Below are positions 18,550-27,494 of a stretch of DNA of 64,000 nucleotides, in pieces. The stretch spans positions 310,001-374,000 of the forward strand of contig NZ_JACLAL010000006.1 in NCBI RefSeq assembly GCF_014280875.1. Direction: 5' to 3'. Every line of letters starts with the position of its first letter. Within the stretch, counting starts at the first letter, position 1. Origin of the DNA: Paenirhizobium daejeonense (lineage in GTDB: Bacteria > Pseudomonadota > Alphaproteobacteria > Rhizobiales > Rhizobiaceae). A program made the position numbers and the translations under genes. Under the pieces are notes generated by a model. That model saw nothing but the letters and a program-made list of their open reading frames with translations. It was not told the origin of the DNA and ran no database searches.

Positions 18550-18622
18550 GTTGATGCAATGCACCAAGCTTTTTTTGGGCATTGCCACGGAGGATGTCCG
18601 AGATCTCGGACCGCATTGCAAC
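18550..18622 (+). promoter_or_regulatory. Structured sdhC leader with alternative hairpins
   Basis: GCAATGC (18556-18562) can pair with GCATTGC at 18579-18585, extended by CCAA 18564-18567 with TTGG 18575-18578 (11 bp, one bulge, 7-nt loop). It can also pair with GCATTGC at 18613-18619 (plus GTTG/CAAC). These two pairings exclude each other. A perfect 16-bp palindrome, GTCCGAGATCTCGGAC, lies at 18596-18611 between them. The element ends 15 bp before the sdhC start. Confidence 0.45.
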
Positions 18623-18636
18623 GCCGCGAGGTTCTG

Positions 18637-19032
18637 ATGGCGAATGTGACAAATAACCGGCCATTGTCGCCGCATCTGCAAATCTACAAGCCGATCCCGA
18701 CCATGGTCATGTCGATCCTGCATCGCATTACCGGTGGCGCTCTTTATTTCGGCACCCTGCTCGTGGCCTGGTGGCTGATCGCAGCCTCGACGGGCGCTGC
18801 CTATTTCGAGTGGGTCAGCTGGTTCATGGGCACTTTTATCGGCCGCCTGATCCTGTTCGGTTACACCTGGGCTCTGGTTCATCATATGCTCGGCGGTCTG
18901 CGCCACCTGATGTGGGACCTCGGCTACGGCTTCGACAAGCATTTCTCGACCAAGCTCGCCAAGGCCATGTTCGCCGGTTCGGTGGTGCTTACCCTGGTGA
19001 TCTGGGTGATCGCCTACATCGTTCGCGCTTGA
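18637..19032 (+). CDS. sdhC: Succinate dehydrogenase cytochrome b556 subunit
   Basis: A 131-residue membrane anchor with three hydrophobic helices. SILHRITGG (about residues 29-37) is the quinone-site signature and the HH of [15 protein letters not shown] supplies the probable heme b ligand. It anchors complex II in the inner membrane and passes electrons to ubiquinone. ATG 18637 has GAGG six bases upstream and the conserved [11 protein letters not shown] follows. It is the first gene of sdhCDAB. Confidence 0.96.
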   Translation: MANVTNNRPLSPHLQIYKPIPTMVMSILHRITGGALYFGTLLVAWWLIAASTGAAYFEWVSWFMGTFIGRLILFGYTWALVHHMLGGLRHLMWDLGYGFDKHFSTKLAKAMFAGSVVLTLVIWVIAYIVRA

Positions 19033-19042
19033 GGTGATTTCC

Positions 19043-19423
19043 ATGGATATGCGTACTCCTCTCGGCAAGGTTCGCGGTCTCGGTTCGGCAAAGGATGGAA
19101 CCGAACATTTCTGGCGCCAGCGCGTGACAGCCGTCGCCAACATTCCGCTCATAATCTTCTTCGTCGGCTTCGTGGTTCTCTACGGAGGCTCGCCTTACGC
19201 AGAAGTCGTCAGCGCGCTTTCGAACCCCCTCGTCGCCGTGATCATGGGTCTCGTGGTCATTTCGGGTCTCATCCACATGAAGCTTGGCATGCAGGTGATC
19301 ATCGAGGACTACGTCCATGCGGAAGTGGTCAAGTTCCTTCTCCTGATGCTCAACACGTTCTTCACGATCCTGATCGGCGGTCTCTGTCTTTTCGCCATCT
19401 TGAAGATCGCATTCGTAGGGTAA
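19043..19423 (+). CDS. sdhD: Succinate dehydrogenase membrane anchor subunit
   Basis: A 126-residue second membrane anchor with three hydrophobic helices; [15 protein letters not shown] (about residues 79-93) contains the conserved histidine and acidic/tyrosine residues of SdhD. ATG 19043 has GAGG eight bases upstream; a GTG at 19034 is a weaker start. It lies between sdhC and sdhA with 6-10 bp gaps. Confidence 0.95.
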   Translation: MDMRTPLGKVRGLGSAKDGTEHFWRQRVTAVANIPLIIFFVGFVVLYGGSPYAEVVSALSNPLVAVIMGLVVISGLIHMKLGMQVIIEDYVHAEVVKFLLLMLNTFFTILIGGLCLFAILKIAFVG

Positions 19424-19429
19424 TTCAAC

Positions 19430-21271
19430 ATGGCATCGATCAGCTCTCCCGCCCAGAACGGCAAGGCCTACAAGTATGTCGACCATTCCTATGACGTTGT
19501 CGTCGTAGGTGCCGGCGGCGCCGGTCTGCGCGCCACGCTCGGCATGGCCGAACAGGGCTTCAAGACCGCCTGCATCACCAAGGTCTTCCCAACCCGCTCG
19601 CACACCGTTGCTGCGCAGGGCGGCATTGCGGCCTCGCTTACCAACATGACGCCTGACTGCTGGCAGTGGCACCTTTACGACACCGTCAAGGGTTCCGATT
19701 GGCTCGGCGACGTGGACGCCATGCAGTATCTCGCCATGGAAGCGCCGAAGGCCGTCTATGAGCTCGAGCATTACGGCGTCCCCTTCTCGCGTAACGAGGA
19801 AGGCAAGATCTACCAGCGCCCGTTTGGCGGCCACATGCAGAACTACGGCGAAGGCCCGCCGGTACAGCGCACCTGCGCTGCCGCCGACCGTACCGGCCAT
19901 GCCATTCTGCATACGCTTTATGGCCAGTCGCTGCGCAACAATGCCGAATTCTTCATCGAGTATTTCGCGCTCGACCTGATCATGTCGGCCGATGGCCGCT
20001 GCACCGGCGTCGTTGCCTGGAACCTCGACGACGGCACGATCCATCGCTTCTCGGCGAAGATGGTGGTTCTTGCGACCGGCGGTTACGGCCGCGCCTACTT
20101 TTCGGCGACCTCCGCCCACACCTGCACGGGTGACGGCGGCGGCATGATCGCCCGCGCCAACCTGCCGCTGCAGGACATGGAATTCGTGCAGTTCCATCCG
20201 ACCGGCATTTACGGCGCAGGCTGCCTGATCACCGAGGGTGCACGCGGCGAAGGCGGCTATCTCGTCAACTCGGAAGGCGAGCGCTTCATGGAGCGCTATG
20301 CTCCCTCGGCGAAGGACCTTGCCTCGCGCGACGTCGTTTCTCGCTGCATGACGATGGAAATCCGTGAAGGCCGAGGCGTCGGCAAGAACAAGGATCACAT
20401 CTTCCTGCACCTCGACCACCTCGATCCCGCTGTTCTGCACGAGCGCCTGCCGGGTATTTCGGAAAGCGCCAAGATCTTTGCGGGCGTCGACGTGACCCGC
20501 GAACCGATCCCGGTTCTTCCGACCGTTCATTACAACATGGGCGGCATCCCGACGAACTACTGGGGCGAAGTGCTGAACGCCGATGCCGACAACCCGGAAC
20601 GTATCGCGCCCGGCTTGATGGCCGTCGGCGAAGCCGGTTGCGCCTCGGTGCATGGTGCGAACCGCCTCGGCTCCAACTCGCTGATCGACCTCGTGGTCTT
20701 CGGCCGTGCCGCCGCCATCCGTGCCGGGCAGGTGATCGACAAGTCCGAGCCGGTGCCCGCGCTCGACATCGCTGCCTGCGACAAGATCATGGAACGCTTC
20801 GACGGCATTCGCCATGCCAACGGCTCGACCCCGACCGCCGTGCTGCGCGACAAGATGCAGCGCGCCATGCAGGAAGACGCCGCCGTGTTCCGCACCCAGG
20901 AAGCGCTGGAGAGCGGCTGCCGCCGCATATCGGCTATCTGGAAGGAACTGCCGGACGTCAAGGTCACAGACCGGTCGCTGGTCTGGAACTCGGATCTCGT
21001 CGAGACGCTCGAACTGCACAATCTGATGGCCAACGCCATCACGACGGTCTATGGCGCTGAAGCGCGCAAGGAAAGCCGCGGCAGCCACGCTCGCGAAGAC
21101 TATGTCGACGGTCCGTTCGCCGGCCGCGACGACGTCAACTGGCGCAAGCACACGCTGGCCTGGGTTTCCGAAGCTGGCGATGTGAAGCTCGACTATCGTC
21201 CTGTTCATACCGACCTGATTGCCGACGGCATCGATCCCAAGAAGATCGCGCCGAAGGCCCGCGTCTATTGA
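19430..21271 (+). CDS. sdhA: Succinate dehydrogenase flavoprotein subunit
   Basis: A 613-residue SdhA. The GAGGAGLRA dinucleotide loop is near residue 26, and [10 protein letters not shown] (about residues 58-67) contains the histidine that carries covalent [24 protein letters not shown] and the [11 protein letters not shown] segment belong to the dicarboxylate and capping regions. It oxidises succinate to fumarate in the TCA cycle and respiratory chain. Confidence 0.98.
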   Translation: MASISSPAQNGKAYKYVDHSYDVVVVGAGGAGLRATLGMAEQGFKTACITKVFPTRSHTVAAQGGIAASLTNMTPDCWQWHLYDTVKGSDWLGDVDAMQYLAMEAPKAVYELEHYGVPFSRNEEGKIYQRPFGGHMQNYGEGPPVQRTCAAADRTGHAILHTLYGQSLRNNAEFFIEYFALDLIMSADGRCTGVVAWNLDDGTIHRFSAKMVVLATGGYGRAYFSATSAHTCTGDGGGMIARANLPLQDMEFVQFHPTGIYGAGCLITEGARGEGGYLVNSEGERFMERYAPSAKDLASRDVVSRCMTMEIREGRGVGKNKDHIFLHLDHLDPAVLHERLPGISESAKIFAGVDVTREPIPVLPTVHYNMGGIPTNYWGEVLNADADNPERIAPGLMAVGEAGCASVHGANRLGSNSLIDLVVFGRAAAIRAGQVIDKSEPVPALDIAACDKIMERFDGIRHANGSTPTAVLRDKMQRAMQEDAAVFRTQEALESGCRRISAIWKELPDVKVTDRSLVWNSDLVETLELHNLMANAITTVYGAEARKESRGSHAREDYVDGPFAGRDDVNWRKHTLAWVSEAGDVKLDYRPVHTDLIADGIDPKKIAPKARVY

Positions 21272-21289
21272 TCTGAAGAGGAACTGGAC

Positions 21290-22069
21290 ATGGTTGAACT
21301 CGCTCTCCCCAAGAACTCCCAGATCACCGAAGGCAAGGTATGGCCGAAGCCGGCCGGGGCCAAGAACGTCCGAGAATATCGGATCTATCGCTGGAACCCG
21401 GACGACGGTCAGAATCCGCGGATCGATACCTACTACATCGACGTCGACGATTGCGGTCCGATGGTGCTCGACGGTCTGCTCTATATCAAGAATAAGATCG
21501 ATCCGACGCTGACGTTGCGCCGCTCCTGCCGTGAAGGCATTTGCGGTTCCTGCGCCATGAACATCGACGGCACCAACACGCTCGCATGCACCAAGGGCAT
21601 GGACGAGGTCAACGGCACGGTGAAGGTCTATCCGCTGCCGCACATGCCGGTGGTCAAGGATCTGGTGCCGGATCTTACCAACTTCTATGCCCAGCATCGT
21701 TCGATCGAGCCTTGGCTGAAGACGGTTTCGCCGCCGCCGGCCAAGGAATGGAAGCAGAGCCACGAGGATCGCCTGAAGCTCGACGGTCTCTACGAGTGCA
21801 TTCTGTGCGCTTGCTGCTCGACCTCCTGTCCGAGCTACTGGTGGAACGGCGACCGTTACCTCGGTCCCGCCGTCCTGCTACAGGCCTATCGCTGGCTGAT
21901 CGACAGCCGCGACGAAGCCAAGGGTGAACGCCTCGACAACCTGGAAGATCCTTTCCGGCTCTATCGCTGCCACACCATCATGAACTGCGCGCAGGCCTGC
22001 CCAAAGGGGCTGAACCCGGCCAAGGCGATCGCGGAAATCAAGAAGATGATGGTCGAGCGTCGCGTCTGA
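21290..22069 (+). CDS. sdhB: Succinate dehydrogenase iron-sulfur subunit
   Basis: A 259-residue SdhB. The N-terminal ferredoxin domain has CREGICGSC plus a later cysteine (NTLACT) for the [2Fe-2S] cluster. The C-terminal domain has [16 protein letters not shown] and [11 protein letters not shown] for the [4Fe-4S] and [3Fe-4S] clusters. It relays electrons from FAD to the membrane anchor. AGAGGAA precedes ATG 21290, 18 bp after sdhA. Confidence 0.98.
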   Translation: MVELALPKNSQITEGKVWPKPAGAKNVREYRIYRWNPDDGQNPRIDTYYIDVDDCGPMVLDGLLYIKNKIDPTLTLRRSCREGICGSCAMNIDGTNTLACTKGMDEVNGTVKVYPLPHMPVVKDLVPDLTNFYAQHRSIEPWLKTVSPPPAKEWKQSHEDRLKLDGLYECILCACCSTSCPSYWWNGDRYLGPAVLLQAYRWLIDSRDEAKGERLDNLEDPFRLYRCHTIMNCAQACPKGLNPAKAIAEIKKMMVERRV

Positions 22070-22278
22070 TCCGGTTCGATCCTGTCTGCTTTCGGGAATG
22101 GGTTGCATTTTGACCGATGTAGCCCATTTACCATATCGTAATGCGATTCAGTCTTGTTGAAAGACGGTGTGCGGAGTTTGCGAGGCCTGCTGTCTTGATT
22201 CGAGCAGGGCGTTTGCGATAATTCCGCCGTGTTTTCGTATGAGAAACCGGCCAGAAGCGGTCAACCGGGAGTATGATG

Positions 22279-22806
22279 ATGAAGTTGAAGTATGCGGCAA
22301 CGGGGGTCGCGATCGTTCTTTCGCTCGCTGGCTGCCAGCGAACCTCCTATAGCGGCCTTGATCAGCAGAATAGCGCACTTCCGCCGCTGCAGGCTCAGCC
22401 GGTTCCCTCCGTACAGTCCGGTCAGTTGCCTCCTCCCGGAGCAGCCGGAAACGGCCAGTTCCCGGCTGCTCCCGCAGCCGCTGCGCCTGGCTCGGGTATG
22501 AGCGATGCCGCCCCCGCGACGGCCATGGACGTGACCAAGGAATCCATGGTCGGCAACTGGAAGGTTTCCAACGGTGGCGCTTCCTGCGACATGTTCTTGA
22601 CGCTCACCAATCTCGGCAGCGGTTCGCGCGGTGGTACACGTGGTTGCGCAGGTGAACTGACCCAGATGGGCTCTTGGGAGGTTTCCGGCAAGCAGGTGGT
22701 CCTCAAGGACCGCAACGGTAATGCCATCGGCCGCGTCTACAAGAGTGCCGATGCCCGCTTCGATGGCTCTACCTCGAGCGGCCAGCCAATCAGCCTCAGC
22801 CGGTAA
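22279..22806 (+). CDS. Omp19/Inh-type protease inhibitor lipoprotein
   Basis: A 175-residue lipoprotein. The signal peptide ends in the lipobox LSLAGC (cysteine near residue 19), followed by a Pro/Gln/Ala-rich linker (about 35-85) and a C-terminal AprI/Inh-like beta-barrel with two cysteines (GGASCDMF and RGCAGEL) and the ending [16 protein letters not shown]. Overall it resembles Brucella Omp19, an outer-membrane protease inhibitor. Of three consecutive ATGs (22273, 22276, 22279), the third has proper spacing to GGGAG. It is separated from sdhB by about 200 bp and may have its own promoter. Confidence 0.85.
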   Translation: MKLKYAATGVAIVLSLAGCQRTSYSGLDQQNSALPPLQAQPVPSVQSGQLPPPGAAGNGQFPAAPAAAAPGSGMSDAAPATAMDVTKESMVGNWKVSNGGASCDMFLTLTNLGSGSRGGTRGCAGELTQMGSWEVSGKQVVLKDRNGNAIGRVYKSADARFDGSTSSGQPISLSR

Positions 22807-22871
22807 GTTTTCTCCCTTCATGCCGTGCGGGTCGATGCCGAGGCGGCGCCCGCTCCGGCGGAGCATTTTGC

Positions 22872-24035
22872 ATGCAGCCCATTCCGGATTACGCCTCAAG
22901 CGTGGCCGAGCAGCTCAAGTCGATGACCGAGGCCGGCACGCTGATGGCGGACAAGGCGCAGATGGAGGTTGCAAACCATCTCGACCGCATTCTCCATGAC
23001 CTGAAACAACGCCGGCCGGCCGCCAAGAAGAGCGCGCTGGGCTGGATGTTCGCACAGAAGCGCAAGCCGCAGCAGCCAGTGCGCGGCCTTTACGTGCATG
23101 GTAGCGTTGGCCGCGGCAAGACCATGCTGATGGACCTCTTCTTCCGGATGGCGCCGGTGGAAAAGAAGCGCCGGGCGCATTTTCACGAATTCATGGCCGA
23201 TGTGCATGGCCGCATCCACGCGCATCGCCAAAAGCTGAAGAATGGCGAGACCAAGCAGGCCGATCCGGTGCCGCCGGTGGCGATGGCGCTGCGCGAGGAA
23301 GCAGAGCTTCTTTGCTTCGACGAATTCACTGTGACGGATATTGCCGATGCAATGATCCTGGCGCGCCTCTTCACCGAGCTCTTCGCGCGGGGCTGCACAC
23401 TGGTTGCCACCTCCAACGTCGAGCCTGAAAATCTCTATCGGGATGGTTTGAACCGCGGCCTCTTCCTGCCGTTCATCGCATTGTTGAAGCGGCATGTCGA
23501 GGTGACGACGTTGGATTCTCCAGTCGATTACCGGCTGGAGAAGCTTGAAAGCCTGCCGGTCTATACGGCACCTCTTTCGGCCGAGGCAGACCGTCTCATG
23601 GATATTGCGTGGGAGAGGACCACCGACGGTAGGCGCGAGATTGCGACCGAGATCGAAATGAAGGGGCGCAGTGTTCCCGTTCCGCGCGCGGCGGGCCGGG
23701 CTGCCCGGTTCTCCTTCGCCGAGCTTTGCGCACAGCCGCTCGGGGCATCGGACTTTCTCGAGATTGCCCGTCGGTTTGACGTCATCTTTATCGATCACAT
23801 TCCTCTGCTCGGACCGCAGAAGCGCAACGAGACCAAGCGGTTTATCATTCTGATTGATGCTCTCTACGATGCTTCCGTTCGTCTCTTTGCCTCTGCGGCT
23901 GCGATGCCGGAAGAGCTGTTGACAGAGAAGAAGGGCACCGAGGGATTCGAGTTCGACCGTACTATTTCGCGGCTTTTCGAAATGCGTAGCGCCGACTATC
24001 TTGCACTTCATCAAGCCGCACGTGCGAAGATTTGA
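22872..24035 (+). CDS. zapE: Cell division protein ZapE (AFG1-like ATPase)
   Basis: A 387-residue AAA+-like ATPase. The Walker A motif is GSVGRGKT (about residues 77-84) and the Walker B motif is LLCFDEF (about 148-154), followed by TSNVEPENLYRDGLNR as a sensor region and LLGPQKRNETKRFIILIDALYD late in the protein. Bacterial ZapE modulates the FtsZ ring; the eukaryotic relatives (AFG1/LACE1) act on respiratory complexes. Placement directly upstream of mdh is common in alphaproteobacteria. Confidence 0.93.
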   Translation: MQPIPDYASSVAEQLKSMTEAGTLMADKAQMEVANHLDRILHDLKQRRPAAKKSALGWMFAQKRKPQQPVRGLYVHGSVGRGKTMLMDLFFRMAPVEKKRRAHFHEFMADVHGRIHAHRQKLKNGETKQADPVPPVAMALREEAELLCFDEFTVTDIADAMILARLFTELFARGCTLVATSNVEPENLYRDGLNRGLFLPFIALLKRHVEVTTLDSPVDYRLEKLESLPVYTAPLSAEADRLMDIAWERTTDGRREIATEIEMKGRSVPVPRAAGRAARFSFAELCAQPLGASDFLEIARRFDVIFIDHIPLLGPQKRNETKRFIILIDALYDASVRLFASAAAMPEELLTEKKGTEGFEFDRTISRLFEMRSADYLALHQAARAKI

Positions 24036-24083
24036 CAGTTTTACGTCGATAAATTTGACGTTTACGTAAGATAATAATCATCT

Positions 24084-24117
24084 AACCGATTGAAAATACT
24101 GGATCAGAAATAATCGG

Positions 24118-24119
<2 letters not shown>
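24084..24119. promoter_or_regulatory. Inverted repeat upstream of mdh
   Basis: AACCGATT (24084-24091) and AATCGGTT (24112-24119) form a perfect 8-bp inverted repeat with a 20-nt spacer, in an A+T-rich region between zapE and mdh. It could be an operator or part of a zapE transcript end; no T-run follows directly. Confidence 0.35.
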
Positions 24120-25175
<1,056 letters not shown>

Positions 25176-25208
25176 TCCGCCTTAGAGGCCCAATACAGGG
25201 ACAAGACG

Positions 25209-26402
25209 ATGAATATTCATGAATACCAGGCCAAGGCCCTTCTGAAGGGCTACGGCGCACCGGTCGCGGAAGGTGTCGCGATCCTCAAGGCTGAAGAGGC
25301 GGAAGCTGCTGCCAAGTCTCTTCCCGGCCCGCTTTACGTGGTCAAGAGCCAGATCCACGCCGGCGGCCGCGGCAAGGGCAAGTTCAAGGAACTCGGCCCG
25401 GAAGCCAAAGGTGGCGTTCGTCTGGCCAAGTCGATCGATGAGGTCGTCGCCAACGTCAAGGAAATGCTCGGCAACACGCTGGTAACCGCGCAGACCGGCG
25501 AAGCCGGCAAGCAAGTCAACCGCCTTTACATCGAAGACGGCGCCGACATCGCTCGCGAACTCTATTGCTCGCTGCTGGTCGACCGTTCGGTCGGTCGTGT
25601 TGCCTTCGTCGTCTCGACCGAAGGCGGCATGGACATCGAGGCTGTCGCCCACGACACGCCGGAGAAGATCCACACCATCGCCATCGATCCGGAAGCCGGC
25701 GTCACGGCTGACGACGTCGCGAAGATCGTCAAGGCGCTCGAGCTGACCGGCGCTGCTGCCGAAGATGCCAAGTCGCTCTTCCCGATCCTCTACAAGGCGT
25801 TCAACGAGAAGGACATGTCCCTTCTCGAAATCAACCCGCTGATCGTCATGACCAATGGCCACCTGCGCGTTCTCGACGCCAAGGTTTCCTTCGACGGCAA
25901 CGCGTTGTTCCGTCACGACGACGTCCGCGCACTGCGTGACGAAACCGAGGAAGACGCCAAGGAAATCGAGGCCTCCAAGTGGGATCTCGCCTACGTGGCT
26001 CTCGACGGCAACATCGGCTGCATGGTCAACGGCGCAGGCCTTGCCATGGCGACGATGGACATCATCAAGCTCTACGGCAAGGAGCCGGCAAACTTCTGCG
26101 ACGTCGGCGGTGGCGCCGGCAAGGAAAAGGTTGCTGCAGCCTTCAAGATCATCACGGCTGACCCGAAGGTCGAGGGCATCCTCGTCAACATCTTCGGTGG
26201 CATCATGAAGTGCGACGTCATCGCCGAAGGCGTTGTCGCTGCGGTTCAGGAAGTCGGCCTGAAGGTTCCGCTCGTCGTTCGCCTCGAAGGCACCAATGTC
26301 GAGCTTGGCAAGAAGATCCTGAACGAATCGGGTCTGGCGATCACCGCAGCCGACGATCTGGACGATGCTGCGAAGAAGATCGTAGCCGCGATCAACGGCT
26401 AA
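25209..26402 (+). CDS. sucC: Succinyl-CoA synthetase beta subunit
   Basis: A 397-residue SucC with an N-terminal ATP-grasp domain ([13 protein letters not shown] start, AGGRGKG loop near residue 53) and a C-terminal CoA-ligase domain with GGGAGKEKV and [14 protein letters not shown]. With SucD it makes succinate and nucleoside triphosphate from succinyl-CoA. It lies 33 bp after mdh and 17 bp before sucD. Confidence 0.97.
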   Translation: MNIHEYQAKALLKGYGAPVAEGVAILKAEEAEAAAKSLPGPLYVVKSQIHAGGRGKGKFKELGPEAKGGVRLAKSIDEVVANVKEMLGNTLVTAQTGEAGKQVNRLYIEDGADIARELYCSLLVDRSVGRVAFVVSTEGGMDIEAVAHDTPEKIHTIAIDPEAGVTADDVAKIVKALELTGAAAEDAKSLFPILYKAFNEKDMSLLEINPLIVMTNGHLRVLDAKVSFDGNALFRHDDVRALRDETEEDAKEIEASKWDLAYVALDGNIGCMVNGAGLAMATMDIIKLYGKEPANFCDVGGGAGKEKVAAAFKIITADPKVEGILVNIFGGIMKCDVIAEGVVAAVQEVGLKVPLVVRLEGTNVELGKKILNESGLAITAADDLDDAAKKIVAAING

Positions 26403-26419
26403 TTGAGGGACCTGAACCA

Positions 26420-27322
26420 ATGTCGATTCTCGTCAATAAGAACACCAAGGTCCTCGTTCAGGGCCTGACCGGCAAGACCGGCACCTTCCACACCGAACAG
26501 GCGCTCGCCTATTACGGTACGCAGATGGTTGGCGGTATCCACCCGAAGAAGGGTGGCGAAACCTGGACCGGCTCCAAGGGCGAAACCCTGCCGATCTTCG
26601 CTTCCGTTGCCGAAGCCAAGGACAAGACCGGTGCAGACGCGACCGTGATCTACGTTCCGCCGGCAGGTGCAGCCGAAGCGATCATCGAGGCGATCGACGC
26701 CGAGATCCCGTTCATAACCTGCATCACCGAGGGTATCCCGGTCATGGACATGGTGCGGGTCAAGGCCAAGCTCGACAAGTCCAAGTCGCGCCTGCTCGGC
26801 CCGAACTGCCCGGGTATCCTGACGCCGGAAGAATGCAAGATCGGCATCATGCCGGGCTCCATCTTCCGCAAGGGTTCGGTCGGTATTGTTTCGCGCTCCG
26901 GCACGCTTACCTATGAAGCCGTGTTCCAGACCTCGAATGAAGGCCTCGGCCAGACCACCGCTGTCGGTATCGGCGGCGACCCGGTCAAGGGCACCGAGTT
27001 CATCGACGTCCTGGAAATGTTCCTGGCCGACGAAGCCACAACCTCGATCATCATGATCGGCGAAATCGGCGGCTCGGCCGAAGAGGATGCTGCACAGTTC
27101 CTCATCGACGAAGCCAAGAAGGGCCGCAAGAAGCCGATGGCCGGCTTCATCGCTGGTCGTACGGCTCCGAAGGGCCGCACGATGGGTCACGCTGGCGCCG
27201 TGGTTTCGGGCGGCAAGGGCGATGCGGAATCGAAGATCGCAGCCATGGAAGCTGCCGGCATCAAGGTTTCGCCTTCGCCGGCACGCCTTGGCAAGACGCT
27301 GGTCGAAGTCCTCAAGGGCTGA
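26420..27322 (+). CDS. sucD: Succinyl-CoA synthetase alpha subunit
   Basis: A 300-residue SucD. The CoA-binding fold is at the N-terminus ([17 protein letters not shown], about residues 13-29), LLGPNCPGI is at about 125-133, and the phosphorylated histidine is H257 in [20 protein letters not shown] precedes ATG 26420. It completes succinyl-CoA synthetase with SucC. Confidence 0.97.
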   Translation: MSILVNKNTKVLVQGLTGKTGTFHTEQALAYYGTQMVGGIHPKKGGETWTGSKGETLPIFASVAEAKDKTGADATVIYVPPAGAAEAIIEAIDAEIPFITCITEGIPVMDMVRVKAKLDKSKSRLLGPNCPGILTPEECKIGIMPGSIFRKGSVGIVSRSGTLTYEAVFQTSNEGLGQTTAVGIGGDPVKGTEFIDVLEMFLADEATTSIIMIGEIGGSAEEDAAQFLIDEAKKGRKKPMAGFIAGRTAPKGRTMGHAGAVVSGGKGDAESKIAAMEAAGIKVSPSPARLGKTLVEVLKG

Positions 27323-27339
27323 GACCTGAAAAGCATGCG

Positions 27340-27376
27340 CCAGGCAGGGCGGATCCACAGGGGTCCCCTTGCCTGG
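27340..27376. other. Inverted repeat in the sucD-sucA gap
   Basis: CCAGGCA (27340-27346) and TGCCTGG (27370-27376) can form a 7-bp stem, possibly extended by GGG/CCC. It lies in the 172-bp gap between sucD and sucA and has no clear T-tract, so it may be an mRNA stability or partial-termination element rather than a full terminator. Confidence 0.35.
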
Positions 27377-27494
27377 ATTTGGCATTTTAGAGTCCCTGAA
27401 TGCAATTTGCGTTCGGGTTGATGCAAAGCGGCAGGCCGGGCGTCCGGCCATCATCTTAAAGTCGGGAGGCGAGCGGAGACGTTCGCAGAACACA

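Noticed and set aside
18989..21763. A 924-codon open frame on the minus strand across sdhDAB
   Set aside because: It lies fully antisense to sdhD, sdhA and sdhB, whose proteins are unmistakable. Long antisense frames are expected in G+C-rich coding DNA.
23987..24083. TTGACA and TTGACG after the zapE stop as -35 boxes for mdh
   Set aside because: Neither has a reasonable -10 at 16-18 bases; the weaker pair at 24118-24146 fits the spacing better.
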